Positions 50,962-59,428 of a stretch of DNA of 64,000 nt are shown here, piece by piece. Position numbers and translations under genes: made by a program. The first letter of the stretch is position 1; every line of letters starts with the position of its first letter. The DNA is from Taibaiella sp. (GTDB lineage Bacteria > Bacteroidota > Bacteroidia > Chitinophagales > Chitinophagaceae): positions 108,983-172,982 of the forward strand of contig JAHBTQ010000009.1 of NCBI GenBank assembly GCA_019638495.1, in the 5' to 3' direction. A model generated the notes under the pieces. It did not search any database. It was not told where the DNA came from and saw only the letters and a list, made by a program, of their open reading frames with translations.

Positions 50962-52386
50962 GTGCGCTTAGATAGCAGGAAGCGGAATGCCATTAGGCAA
51001 TTGGTAGTGCTCGACTATATAGCATCGGCACTCGCATGGTTTTGTTTCTGGATGTACCGGCAGCATTTCCTCACCGGGATATCCTATGCCGAAACGCTGA
51101 ACCGACTTCACCTGCGCGATTATGTAAATGTACTCGTAGTGATTCCCTGCGGATGGGTGGTAGCCTATTTGTTGTCTGGCACCTATTTTGACTTGTACCG
51201 AAAATCCAGGCTGAATGAAATAAACCGAACACTCATATCCTGCATTCTCGGTTGCACCGCGGTATCTGTAATTGTGTTTGGAAATGATACGGGGAATTAC
51301 TCTTACTTCATGAACACAATAAGCAGGTACCTGCTTATACATACATCCTTTGCTCTCACGTTCAGACTGGCGATATTATATGCAGTGAAACGCAATCTTG
51401 TAAAAGGCAAAGTCGGATTTAACACCCTGATCATAGGTGGCAACCAGCAAGCTATTAACATCTATAAGGAGGTAAAGGACAACCCGAAAGTACTTGGCAA
51501 CATTTTTACAGGGTTTATCTACAGCAGCAAGGAGGCAAGTAATGGTATGAGCCAATATCTGCCGCAACTAGGTCACATATCACAACTTGAGGAGATTATA
51601 GACCGGCACAACATAGAGGAAGTGATAGTGGCAGTAGACTCTTCTGAACACCACCTGCTCGAGAACATTCTAACGAGGCTCTGCTATAGGCCGGTGGTAG
51701 TAAAAGTACTGCCCGACTACTACGATATCCTATCGGGATCGGTAAAGACAAGCAATGTCTACGACGCAGTGCTCATACACATACACCCGGACCTGATGCC
51801 TGATTGGCAACGAGTATGTAAACGCCTCATTGATATCATAATTTCCGGCACTTCACTTATACTACTGCTACCATTCCTGCTGATAACGGCCATAATGGTG
51901 AAGCTGTCGTCGAGAGGGGGAGTGATCTACAAGCAGCAGCGGATAGGGTTGTTTGGCAAACCGTTTTACATACTCAAGTTCCGCTCCATGTTTGTGGAAG
52001 CAGAAAAAGGCGGCCCTGCTCTTTCAAGCAAGATGGACCCTCGTATCACTACATGGGGACGCTTCATGCGGAAATGGAGAATTGATGAACTGCCACAATT
52101 CGTAAACATCCTGAAGGGAGACATGTCGTTAGTGGGGCCACGACCCGAGCGTAAGCACTACATCGACATAATAAGCACCACGCACCCGCAATATAAATAT
52201 CTGCACAAAGTAAAACCAGGGCTCACGTCATGGGGCATGGTACAGTTTGGCTACGCCGAGAACGTGGGTGAAATGATAGAGCGCATGAAATATGATCTGC
52301 TCTATATAGAAAACTGCTCGCTGGCGCTGGATGTGAAGATCATACTCTACACATTCATGGTGATATTCCAGGGTCGGGGTAAATAA
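50962..52386 (+). CDS. Polyprenyl-phosphate sugar phosphotransferase (WcaJ/UndPP glycosyltransferase type)
   Basis: 474 residues with start GTG 50962 immediately after the previous stop (TAG-GTG), the only plausible start before a membrane segment. Five hydrophobic segments, a central CoA-binding-like Rossmann domain (GFNTLIIGGNQQAINIYKEV) and the bacterial sugar-transferase domain: CKRLIDIIISGTSLILLLPFLLI, KQQRIGLFGKPFYILKFRSM, WRIDELPQFVNILKGDMSLVGPRPE. This enzyme attaches the first sugar-1-phosphate to undecaprenyl phosphate, starting exopolysaccharide or O-antigen synthesis. Third gene of the operon beginning at 49089. Confidence 0.93.
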   Translation: MRLDSRKRNAIRQLVVLDYIASALAWFCFWMYRQHFLTGISYAETLNRLHLRDYVNVLVVIPCGWVVAYLLSGTYFDLYRKSRLNEINRTLISCILGCTAVSVIVFGNDTGNYSYFMNTISRYLLIHTSFALTFRLAILYAVKRNLVKGKVGFNTLIIGGNQQAINIYKEVKDNPKVLGNIFTGFIYSSKEASNGMSQYLPQLGHISQLEEIIDRHNIEEVIVAVDSSEHHLLENILTRLCYRPVVVKVLPDYYDILSGSVKTSNVYDAVLIHIHPDLMPDWQRVCKRLIDIIISGTSLILLLPFLLITAIMVKLSSRGGVIYKQQRIGLFGKPFYILKFRSMFVEAEKGGPALSSKMDPRITTWGRFMRKWRIDELPQFVNILKGDMSLVGPRPERKHYIDIISTTHPQYKYLHKVKPGLTSWGMVQFGYAENVGEMIERMKYDLLYIENCSLALDVKIILYTFMVIFQGRGK

Positions 52387-52396
52387 CAAGTATTTC

Positions 52397-52888
52397 ATGG
52401 AGCAGTGTCCGAAAATAGACCTGAAGGCTAATTCGCGCGACAAATTCGTTTCAGCTGCAGGGCTGGCATCGTTTCTGGCGACGTGGACAATCCCTATAGC
52501 ATTTTACTCACAACTACCAGACCGGGTACCTACACATTTCGACGCTACAAACCATGTAGACAATTATGGCAGCAAGGCAACGTTGCTAATCCACCCGACC
52601 TTAGCAACATTCATATTTGGCCTGCTAACACTGGCAAAAAAGCGACCGGAGGCGCTGAATTATCCTGTTCAAATTACTGCCGAAAACGCGGCCAGGCAAT
52701 ACGCTGTTGCTGTACGCGTGCTTGCCCTACTACGTGTGATAACCATGTTGATTTTCGCGACAATTGAGTTTCAAACGGTGAGCCCGGCCTTTCATAATAA
52801 TGCCGGCGCTTTGTTACTTCCGCTTACGGTGGCTTCCATTTTTGCACCGGTAACATTTCTTATCTTAAAATCGCGCAGCTACCGTTAA
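52397..52888 (+). CDS. DUF1648-family membrane protein
   Basis: 163 residues with about four hydrophobic helices (FVSAAGLASFLATWTIPIAFY, LATFIFGLLTLA, ALLRVITMLIFATIEF, LLLPLTVASIFAPVTFLIL). Motif LPDRVPTHFDATNHVDNYGSK is the DUF1648 signature. Function unknown; often seen next to regulators elsewhere. It follows the sugar transferase by 10 bp and ends the operon; the next gene converges 8 bp away. Confidence 0.85.
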   Translation: MEQCPKIDLKANSRDKFVSAAGLASFLATWTIPIAFYSQLPDRVPTHFDATNHVDNYGSKATLLIHPTLATFIFGLLTLAKKRPEALNYPVQITAENAARQYAVAVRVLALLRVITMLIFATIEFQTVSPAFHNNAGALLLPLTVASIFAPVTFLILKSRSYR

Positions 52889-52896
52889 GCATTTTA

Positions 52897-54003
52897 TTAT
52901 TGGTTAAGAACCATAAATTGTCCCGATGCTTTTGCAACACCATTCACCACGACTGCAATGGTATGTGCCCCTGCATAGTGCTTTCGGGTAGTCATATCTG
53001 CAAACGACTGCCGACGCGTAAAGGAAATCTCTGCTCCCGCCCCTATTTCGCGCTCTGATATTTTGAATATCTTTCTGCCTGTTTTGCCGCCAGCTTTAGC
53101 ATAGACTATTTCGTACTCAATACGCACTGCGGCATCGACATCACCCATATTTACGATACTAAACGAAAACTCCAGTTGACCGCCAATTATTACCGAAGGT
53201 GTGGCGACCTCGAATTGCGATACTCTGCACGCAGCATTATCTGCAACGCCGAACAAGCTAAGAACTTCCGCATCCCCTTTCTTCAGCAATGTGCGACAAC
53301 CGTGTTTCAGAATTTTGTCGCGCTCCCGGCTGTGCCCGGCCCATCTAGCTGCTATCGACTTTACCACTGAAGGGTTGTCTTTCGCGATGTCGTTAAGATT
53401 GTTGGCGACGCTACGCCTCACAAATTCAGACTCGTCATCTTTCAGTGCCTCGAGTATGGGCAAGACTGGTGCAGGCTGTTTCTTTAGCGAGGGCAATGCA
53501 ATGCCCCATGGCAAGCGCGGTCGGCAACCCTCACTCGCCAACCTGCGAACAGAGGCGTGCGGATGCCTGGTCCATTCATTCATTCTTGCAAGTGAAGAAG
53601 CCTGGTCTGCCATGATGTAGGGCCGGACAGCATACTCGCAACTAGCCAGGACGGTTATGCGCTCCATGGCATCAAATGCCAGTTTGGGATGTCCCAGTCC
53701 ATACTGCTCCACATAGTCTGCCAGAAAGATGTATTCAAATGTATTGTCTCGTCCTGCGTAAGTATGCAATGCTTCTGTAATGCGGAGCAGAGTGGAAATA
53801 TCATCCGCAAACTTACCCGGCATCTGCTGATGAAGCGAGTTGCTGATGCGACGCACGCGTTGCTTCAATTCAAGTTTATCCCAATTGTCTGCTAAAACAT
53901 CCTTAACGAATTTCCTTTCACTAAACCCAGCGAATGTGTTCTCTATTACCATGCCTACCTGCTTCAGCATGGCTGGGTGGTACATGTTTTTAAGTGGCTC
54001 CAT
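52897..54003 (-). CDS. DNA alkylation repair-like HEAT protein (AlkD-related) with extra C-terminal beta domain
   Basis: 368 residues from ATG 54003. HEAT-like helices carry family motifs: MYHPAMLKQVGMVIENTFAGFSERKFVKDVL, RRISNSLHQQMP, VRRLASEGCRPRLPWGIALP, DESEFVRRSVANNLNDIAKDNP (as in COG4335 alkylation-repair proteins). AlkD relatives remove bulky or methylated bases from DNA. The last ~105 residues (FEVATPSVIIGGQLEFSFSIVN ...) form a beta-sandwich-like domain absent from AlkD. It lies downstream of the TMTC-like gene (20 bp) on the same strand. Enzymatic activity is not proven. Confidence 0.8.
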   Translation of the reverse strand: MEPLKNMYHPAMLKQVGMVIENTFAGFSERKFVKDVLADNWDKLELKQRVRRISNSLHQQMPGKFADDISTLLRITEALHTYAGRDNTFEYIFLADYVEQYGLGHPKLAFDAMERITVLASCEYAVRPYIMADQASSLARMNEWTRHPHASVRRLASEGCRPRLPWGIALPSLKKQPAPVLPILEALKDDESEFVRRSVANNLNDIAKDNPSVVKSIAARWAGHSRERDKILKHGCRTLLKKGDAEVLSLFGVADNAACRVSQFEVATPSVIIGGQLEFSFSIVNMGDVDAAVRIEYEIVYAKAGGKTGRKIFKISEREIGAGAEISFTRRQSFADMTTRKHYAGAHTIAVVVNGVAKASGQFMVLNQ

Positions 54004-54023
54004 ACACTGCAAAGAAATTACTG

Positions 54024-55967
54024 TTAGCGTAAGGACGCTTCATACCGCTTCTTCAACTTATCCACAAATTCCGGTGAAGCATTGTAACCCAGTTCCATCG
54101 ACCTGGAAAGATACTTCCATGCCATTTGCGGATTGTGCAACGAATCATAGGCTACACTGAGATTGTAGTTTGAAGACTGCTGCACATCTTTTGAGTTCAT
54201 TTTTGCCGCCCGTTCCCAATCTATTATCGCTGACTGCATCTCTCCAACTCCAAACAAAGCACAACCACGCAGAAAATAATAAAACGGATTGGTGGTATTT
54301 ATCTTTGTAAGCATGTTATACTGGACAATTGCCTGGCGATAATGCTGTGTCTGCACCAGTTCGTTGCTGCTAACTGCCAATGTCCGCTCAGCCAGCGATG
54401 CATTTGCAGCCAGAGCATGTACATATTTACGAAAGGCCGCCACCGTATCCCCTTTGGCGGCAAAGAATATTGCCGAGTCGATACTTGATTTGAATTCCTG
54501 GCTGTCGCTTGCGTTTTGCGATGGCTCCATTGGAGATGCCCCGCCACTCTGCATTATCTTCATTGCCGTAATGCGCTCCATGTTGGCCTTTACTTTGTCA
54601 TCCGCAGCACGTATGGAGGCGAGAAGTTCATAATCCTTCATGGCTTTGTCGAATTCGCCAATACTCATATAATAGTTGCCACGCCACTTATAAGACAGCA
54701 ATGCCCGGTAAGGATACTTCTCAATAGCGTCGGTAAGCAGGGTTTCGGAGTCGTGCCATACATGCGTTCTTTGCGCACACAACGCGGCAAGCGCTGTAGA
54801 GAACAAGAGCGAAAGACCCAATATCCCAACTTTAGCCGCGGGCCACTTTTGTATTGCAGCGTTAAGACCATATGCGACCAGGAACAGCAAACCTATATAG
54901 GCAACGTAAGAATACCTATCGGACATAATAGCCGAACCCACCGATACAAACTGAAGCACAAAAATGACATTGGCGAGGAAGAAGCCCATGCCAAAAAGGT
55001 GAATTTTGAAAAAAGAACTTCTCCTTTTATAGAGTATCCAGGTAGGCAAAAGCAATATGACTAGCGCAATGAACGGTGCGAGGTAGTATATCGCAGGTAA
55101 GTACCCGGATATATACCTGTAGGGATAGGGATATAATGTGGATAGATTAGTAGGTACTAGTAGCTTCCACACGTACATTATGAAGCCATAAGAAGCGTAC
55201 AGAATACGCTCGCCGATCGTAAGCGCTCCAAAAGATGCTACGGCTCCGGCACGATTTTGAGAGTAAAAAGCAAAACCACCACATAGAAGAGACCCGACAA
55301 AGAAAATAGTCTTATTGAGTACCATTCTCTTATTGAGCGGCAAGCCATAAAAGAGATCAAGACAGATAAGCGACAAGGGAAAAACGACGGCCATCGGCTT
55401 GGAAAGGCATGAAAGGACGAAGAGAAAAAAGGAAATCCAATACCACCTCCTATGCCCCGCTTCCAGATAGCTGCAGTAAGATAGCAACCCTAACAGGTAA
55501 AAGAATGCATAGAGCACATCCTTCCGCTCAGCTATCCAGGCTACAGACTCAACGTGCATCGGGTGGATCGCAAACCAAAGCGCGCCAAACCCGGAAACAA
55601 ACGCTATTGACTGAGAATTCAAATCCAGCTTCCTGCAAAGCCGTAAAAAGAGAAAGAAGACCAGGACTGCATTCGCAATATGTATGACAATATTTGTGAG
55701 GTAATATGACCAGGGCTCAAGACCGGCAAAATGGTAGTTAACGGCCAGGGATAATAAGCAAAGTGGGTGGTAATTGTTCTTTGTAATGTCCTGTGTAAAC
55801 AACACTTTCAGATTCTCTGCTGTGAATGCTCGTATATACTGGTTGTTTGTGACATAATAATCGTCATCCCAAAGCGTGAATTGATTGCCCAGCGTATACC
55901 GAAAGCAAAAAAACGTGATGATACCAATAGCTGCAATGATGGTGCCGTAACGTGCAGAGTGCTTCAT
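54024..55967 (-). CDS. TMTC-like membrane glycosyltransferase with TPR repeats
   Basis: 647 residues. The N-terminal ~420 residues hold about 10-12 membrane helices of the GT-C fold, with WDDDYYVTNNQYI (acidic first-loop motif), HPMHVESVAWIAERKDVLYA and YPYPYRYISGY. The C-terminal ~220 residues are a set of TPR helices (YPYRALLSYKWRGNYYMSIGEFDKAMKDYELL and PFYYFLRGCALFGVGEMQSAI). This domain order is that of TMTC/O-mannosyl-transferase-like proteins, which use lipid-linked sugar donors on the outer face of the membrane. Acceptor not known. Downstream by 20 bp is the HEAT protein gene. Confidence 0.85.
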   Translation of the reverse strand: MKHSARYGTIIAAIGIITFFCFRYTLGNQFTLWDDDYYVTNNQYIRAFTAENLKVLFTQDITKNNYHPLCLLSLAVNYHFAGLEPWSYYLTNIVIHIANAVLVFFLFLRLCRKLDLNSQSIAFVSGFGALWFAIHPMHVESVAWIAERKDVLYAFFYLLGLLSYCSYLEAGHRRWYWISFFLFVLSCLSKPMAVVFPLSLICLDLFYGLPLNKRMVLNKTIFFVGSLLCGGFAFYSQNRAGAVASFGALTIGERILYASYGFIMYVWKLLVPTNLSTLYPYPYRYISGYLPAIYYLAPFIALVILLLPTWILYKRRSSFFKIHLFGMGFFLANVIFVLQFVSVGSAIMSDRYSYVAYIGLLFLVAYGLNAAIQKWPAAKVGILGLSLLFSTALAALCAQRTHVWHDSETLLTDAIEKYPYRALLSYKWRGNYYMSIGEFDKAMKDYELLASIRAADDKVKANMERITAMKIMQSGGASPMEPSQNASDSQEFKSSIDSAIFFAAKGDTVAAFRKYVHALAANASLAERTLAVSSNELVQTQHYRQAIVQYNMLTKINTTNPFYYFLRGCALFGVGEMQSAIIDWERAAKMNSKDVQQSSNYNLSVAYDSLHNPQMAWKYLSRSMELGYNASPEFVDKLKKRYEASLR

Positions 55968-56109
55968 AATTGCCTTAAATAATCTTATTCATTCAAATTA
56001 ACTCATTTTTTATCATTGATTAGATGCAGGCCATTCAAAATATTTTTGAGTCAATTAAACTCTACCAGTTAAGCCGTGTCTTAGTATTTGTAACCAAAAC
56101 ATGATACCT

Positions 56110-56403
56110 ATGAATACGAGAATAGTTTTGAGCATAACGCTGGCACTGGTGATGATGATGGGCGCCATTTCAGAAGCTTCCGCGAAAGGGGGACCAGGAT
56201 GCCGCCCGAGAGTTGTGGTAAGGATTACGCCTCCCCCACCCCGCTATTGCGCACCTGCGCCGGTAGTCGTTTATCGCAGGCCTGCCTGCAGGAGACCTGT
56301 GATGCGCCATCGTTATTACAGCTACAATTACCATAACGGCCATAATAACCATTATTATCACCACAATCCCAATACCGGACACGGATACTACCACCATAGG
56401 TAG
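56110..56403 (+). CDS. Small secreted His-, Tyr- and Arg-rich protein
   Basis: 97 residues from ATG 56110 (a second ATG 9 nt upstream is in frame). Signal peptide MNTRIVLSITLALVMMMGAISEASA. The mature part is Pro/Arg-rich (RPRVVVRITPPPPRYCAPAP), then a His/Asn/Tyr repeat (SYNYHNGHNNHYYHHNPNTG). The composition points to metal binding or surface adhesion, with no known family. Followed by a hairpin terminator. Confidence 0.55.
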   Translation: MNTRIVLSITLALVMMMGAISEASAKGGPGCRPRVVVRITPPPPRYCAPAPVVVYRRPACRRPVMRHRYYSYNYHNGHNNHYYHHNPNTGHGYYHHR

Positions 56404-56423
56404 ACTATGAACATACCTCTTGC

Positions 56424-56460
56424 ACGGGCTGCTCAAAAATGGGCAGCCCTTATTTATTTC
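56424..56460 (+). terminator. Terminator after the His-rich protein
   Basis: GGGCTGC-tcaaaaatgg-GCAGCCC is a 7-bp GC-rich stem followed by TTATTTATTTC. Confidence 0.75.
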
Positions 56461-56558
56461 CTCAAACACAATGTGTATTCTATTGAAAAACTGAACCCTT
56501 GCAACAATTGTGCATGAATTCGCAACATTTGTGAACGGCTGCATCGTACACGCGTCGC

Positions 56559-56566
56559 TATTTTTG
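56559..56566 (+). promoter_or_regulatory. -7 promoter element for the Ig-like lipoprotein
   Basis: TATTTTTG matches TAnnTTTG and lies 24 nt upstream of the ATG at 56591. It supports that start over the frame extension to 56510. Confidence 0.45.
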
Positions 56567-56590
56567 CGTCAACTCAAAAAACAAAAAAGG

Positions 56591-58069
56591 ATGAAAAGCA
56601 GAAAAGTCACCGTGGCTTTGATTTCGGCCTGCATACTACTACTGGCAGCATGCAAAAAGAAGAATGATGACACAAAGAATTCCGGCGGCAATGGCTCGGC
56701 GGAGGCATCAGCACTTGTAATAAAAACAGGAGCACAGAGCATATCGCCAGACGACAAACTAACTTATGAAGCTGTTGTAGTAGATTCAAAAGGAAATACG
56801 ACACCCGCAACCGGCGTAACCTGGACCGCAAGCAACTCAGTTGGCTCCTTCTCTGGTAACATATTCACACCCTCCGCGTCCGGCAATGGCATCATCAGCG
56901 GCTCAGTAACGGTAAATGGCAAGACACTTACGGCTTCCGTTCCGGTGGGAATATATTTACCTGCTGTTTTTTCTGTTGTGCCGTCAGCCATTATCTGGAG
57001 CACCAATGCAGGAACAATTCCGTTGACACCGGTTTACCTGGGAACCGGCTCCATAAGTGGCTACACCTACGCTTCGAGCAACAGCAGCGTAGCCACGGTT
57101 GATGCCAGCGGCACGGTATCTTTTGCAGGTACCGGCGAGTGTGTCATCACAGTTACTGCAAATGGCATCTCCGGCAACAATAAAGTTTACATACCCGTAT
57201 TGGTTGTTGGTATGCCGACGGCACCATTGCCGGTAGTACGGGTTGTCGTGAATCCCGCCGGAAAAGAGCTCTTCAGGAATGAGAATGCTACTTTTACTGC
57301 GAAGGCTTATAACAGTGCAAACACTGAAGTGAGCGGAACATTTGAATGGGCATCGCTGGATCCCAATATTGCCTCTGTAGACGCGAACGGCGTTGTTACA
57401 GCAAAGGCGCTGGGGCACACTGTTATCACTGCCACGCAAAGCGGCATCTCCGGGCAGGCTGAGGTCAATGTGCTTCCGGATACGACTATTATCGTGACAC
57501 CTATACTGGCATCAATTTCACCAGGTGGCACAAAACAGTTTAGCGCTCAGGCATTTGCTGTTAATAAATCTACTAAATCGCTTTCTGCGATCGCTATGCC
57601 TCCGGGCCTCACCTGGGAAGTTCCCACGACCGGCATATCAATCTTTGACATTGCCACAGTAAGTTCTACTGGCCTCGTAAGCATGAAGTCGTCAGCTACT
57701 ACCGGCCTCTCTACGGTCGTAATAGCACATGTATCTTCCCCTACCATTGAAGAGGGAGCCGGGCTGGTAATGGTGAGTGACTGCAACTGCGGTACTACTA
57801 CTCCGGGAGTAGACCATATCGAAGTAGCCGGAGGTACAACTAAGAATATCAGCCTGATGGGAGGCCCGATAACAATTTCTGCACAAGCAGTCGACGCTGG
57901 TGGCAACCCTGTGGTGGGTGCTACAGTGAGCATGTGTTCTGACAATATCTCAGTATGCAGCGTCGATGCGACAAGCATGACGATCATTCCATCTGGCCCC
58001 GGCACTGCTATCGTAACTGTCTGTAACGGTACTAAGACAGTGGAAATTACAATAAATGTAAGTTTGTAG
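56591..58069 (+). CDS. BIG2/Ig-like domain lipoprotein
   Basis: 492 residues from ATG 56591 (MKSRKVTVALISACILLLAAC, lipobox LAAC, Cys21). A low-complexity Lys/Asp/Ser linker is followed by four to five Ig-like bacterial type 2 domains with recurrent strands such as TASNSVGSFSGNIF, TYASSNSSVATVDASGTVSF, FEWASLDPNIASVDANGVVTA, and the domain-ending AxLGHTVITATQSGISG. Such domains act in adhesion or as spacers on the surface. One Cys pair (DCNCGTTTPG) lies near residue 396. It has its own strong terminator. No T9SS signal is seen. Confidence 0.8.
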   Translation: MKSRKVTVALISACILLLAACKKKNDDTKNSGGNGSAEASALVIKTGAQSISPDDKLTYEAVVVDSKGNTTPATGVTWTASNSVGSFSGNIFTPSASGNGIISGSVTVNGKTLTASVPVGIYLPAVFSVVPSAIIWSTNAGTIPLTPVYLGTGSISGYTYASSNSSVATVDASGTVSFAGTGECVITVTANGISGNNKVYIPVLVVGMPTAPLPVVRVVVNPAGKELFRNENATFTAKAYNSANTEVSGTFEWASLDPNIASVDANGVVTAKALGHTVITATQSGISGQAEVNVLPDTTIIVTPILASISPGGTKQFSAQAFAVNKSTKSLSAIAMPPGLTWEVPTTGISIFDIATVSSTGLVSMKSSATTGLSTVVIAHVSSPTIEEGAGLVMVSDCNCGTTTPGVDHIEVAGGTTKNISLMGGPITISAQAVDAGGNPVVGATVSMCSDNISVCSVDATSMTIIPSGPGTAIVTVCNGTKTVEITINVSL

Positions 58070-58088
58070 ATTTGTTAACAGAGTTTTA

Positions 58089-58124
58089 ATGCCGTGGTTC
58101 ATATGGGCCACGGCTCTTTTTTTT
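58089..58124 (+). terminator. Terminator after the Ig-like lipoprotein gene
   Basis: GCCGTGG-ttcatatggg-CCACGGC is a 7-bp GC stem followed by T-rich tail (tctttttttt). Confidence 0.85.
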
Positions 58125-58131
58125 AGATTTG
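58124..58131 (+). promoter_or_regulatory. -7 promoter element of the GT4 gene
   Basis: TAGATTTG matches TAnnTTTG and starts at the last base of the preceding terminator's T run, so terminator and promoter overlap. It ends 21 nt before the ATG at 58153. Confidence 0.45.
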
Positions 58132-58152
58132 CCGGTGTATCAACACTGGAGA

Positions 58153-59355
58153 ATGAAGAATCACTTGCTCATATTTGCCTGGGAGTACAATGGCTACCAC
58201 TCTATAAGAGGCACAGCACTCTCAAAGCGTCCCCGGCAACTAGCAGAATCCTTTATTAAACACGGCTGGGACGTTACCGTCATTCATAAGGACCAAAAAG
58301 GAGAAAGTGGTGAAAATCCGTATTACACGTCGATAGAGCAAAGCGGTGTACATCGGATAGCTATTAAGGCGACCGATGAAACTGAAGTGACCCGATCCAA
58401 TGCGCTGGTACGCAGGCTTGAAACACTCTATTACGTTTCTTTTCGTGGAGACAGGACTTACCGGTGGAGCGAAGATGTAATCAGGAACTTCGACAAGTTG
58501 CCATTTCATACCAAGCCGACGTATATAATAGGTATGTTTTCTCCAAGGGTACCTCTTTTTCTTGCAGACCATTTTTCGCGCAAACTAAACGTTCCCTGGA
58601 TAGCAGACATACAGGATCCAATCTATGAAGGGGTGGACCGAAAGATGTGGCCCATGCTGAACAAATGGACGCGAAATGTGCTAAAATCTGCAAATGCCAT
58701 AAGCCACATTTCACCCACATGGGCCGCGATAGATGCGGCACGGCTGGATAGAAAGATTGACACCATTCGCCATGCTATACCCAAGCCGGTGACACTACCC
58801 CAGGTTACTCCCCCCGGAGGAAACAAAATTTTCCGTGTTTTTTACGGCGGCTCAATAGCAGAAGATATTCAGTCTCTTGATGTAGTAAAGCAAGTAATTG
58901 ATCGCCTTGCAGCCGAAGGAATTACGCTTCGGATTGTACTTGCCGGTAATGAAAATGCACTTAAGATATTCACGGAAGGAATCGGGGAGGCCAACCTGGA
59001 ATATAAGGGTTGGCTTGCCCCGGATGCGATGTATCGGGAAATAGCCGGATGCCAGTGTACACTTGTGGTTCCATGGTCAAAAGAGCGTATAGGGATTCCT
59101 TCAAAGTTTTATGAGTTGTGCGCATATCCCAAACCGATATGGATTGCCGGGCATGACCTCGGAGCCTTCAAATCGCTACTTATCGAATGGGGGCACCCCG
59201 CTATTGAAACATCTGATATTTCATGGCAATCAACTGCTGTGACCCAAGCAATACAAGGCGATTTTTCACGACTATTTCAAGTAAATGCATGTACTGAACC
59301 AATGTTAACCGAAGACGGCCTTGCAACTGCTTTTGAAGCTCTGATGGTAAAATAG
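58153..59355 (+). CDS. Glycosyltransferase, GT-B fold (family 4-like)
   Basis: 400 residues from ATG 58153; the frame also opens at TTG 58129 inside the promoter. N-terminal half HLLIFAWEYNGYHSIRGTALSKRPRQLAESFIKHGWDVTVIH is the acceptor domain; PFHTKPTYIIGMFSPRVPLFLADHF and VPWIADIQDPIYEG follow; the donor-binding C-terminal half has RVFYGGSIAEDIQSLDV, ILRIVLAGNENAL-like strands and a GIPSKFYELCAYPKPIWIAG motif. It makes a glycosidic bond in a cell-surface glycan. It is a single gene between two strong terminators, near polysaccharide genes but not in their operon. Confidence 0.82.
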   Translation: MKNHLLIFAWEYNGYHSIRGTALSKRPRQLAESFIKHGWDVTVIHKDQKGESGENPYYTSIEQSGVHRIAIKATDETEVTRSNALVRRLETLYYVSFRGDRTYRWSEDVIRNFDKLPFHTKPTYIIGMFSPRVPLFLADHFSRKLNVPWIADIQDPIYEGVDRKMWPMLNKWTRNVLKSANAISHISPTWAAIDAARLDRKIDTIRHAIPKPVTLPQVTPPGGNKIFRVFYGGSIAEDIQSLDVVKQVIDRLAAEGITLRIVLAGNENALKIFTEGIGEANLEYKGWLAPDAMYREIAGCQCTLVVPWSKERIGIPSKFYELCAYPKPIWIAGHDLGAFKSLLIEWGHPAIETSDISWQSTAVTQAIQGDFSRLFQVNACTEPMLTEDGLATAFEALMVK

Positions 59356-59375
59356 TCACTATCAAATTCTAAACA

Positions 59376-59410
59376 TAAAAAAGCCCGGAACGTTTCTTGT
59401 CCGGGCTTTA
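59376..59410. terminator. Bidirectional terminator between the GT4 and glutaminase-like genes
   Basis: AAAGCCCGGA-acgtttcttg-TCCGGGCTTT is a 10-bp perfect stem with A/T flanks, serving both convergent genes. Confidence 0.85.
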
Positions 59411-59428
59411 ATATTCAATGCCACAAAA

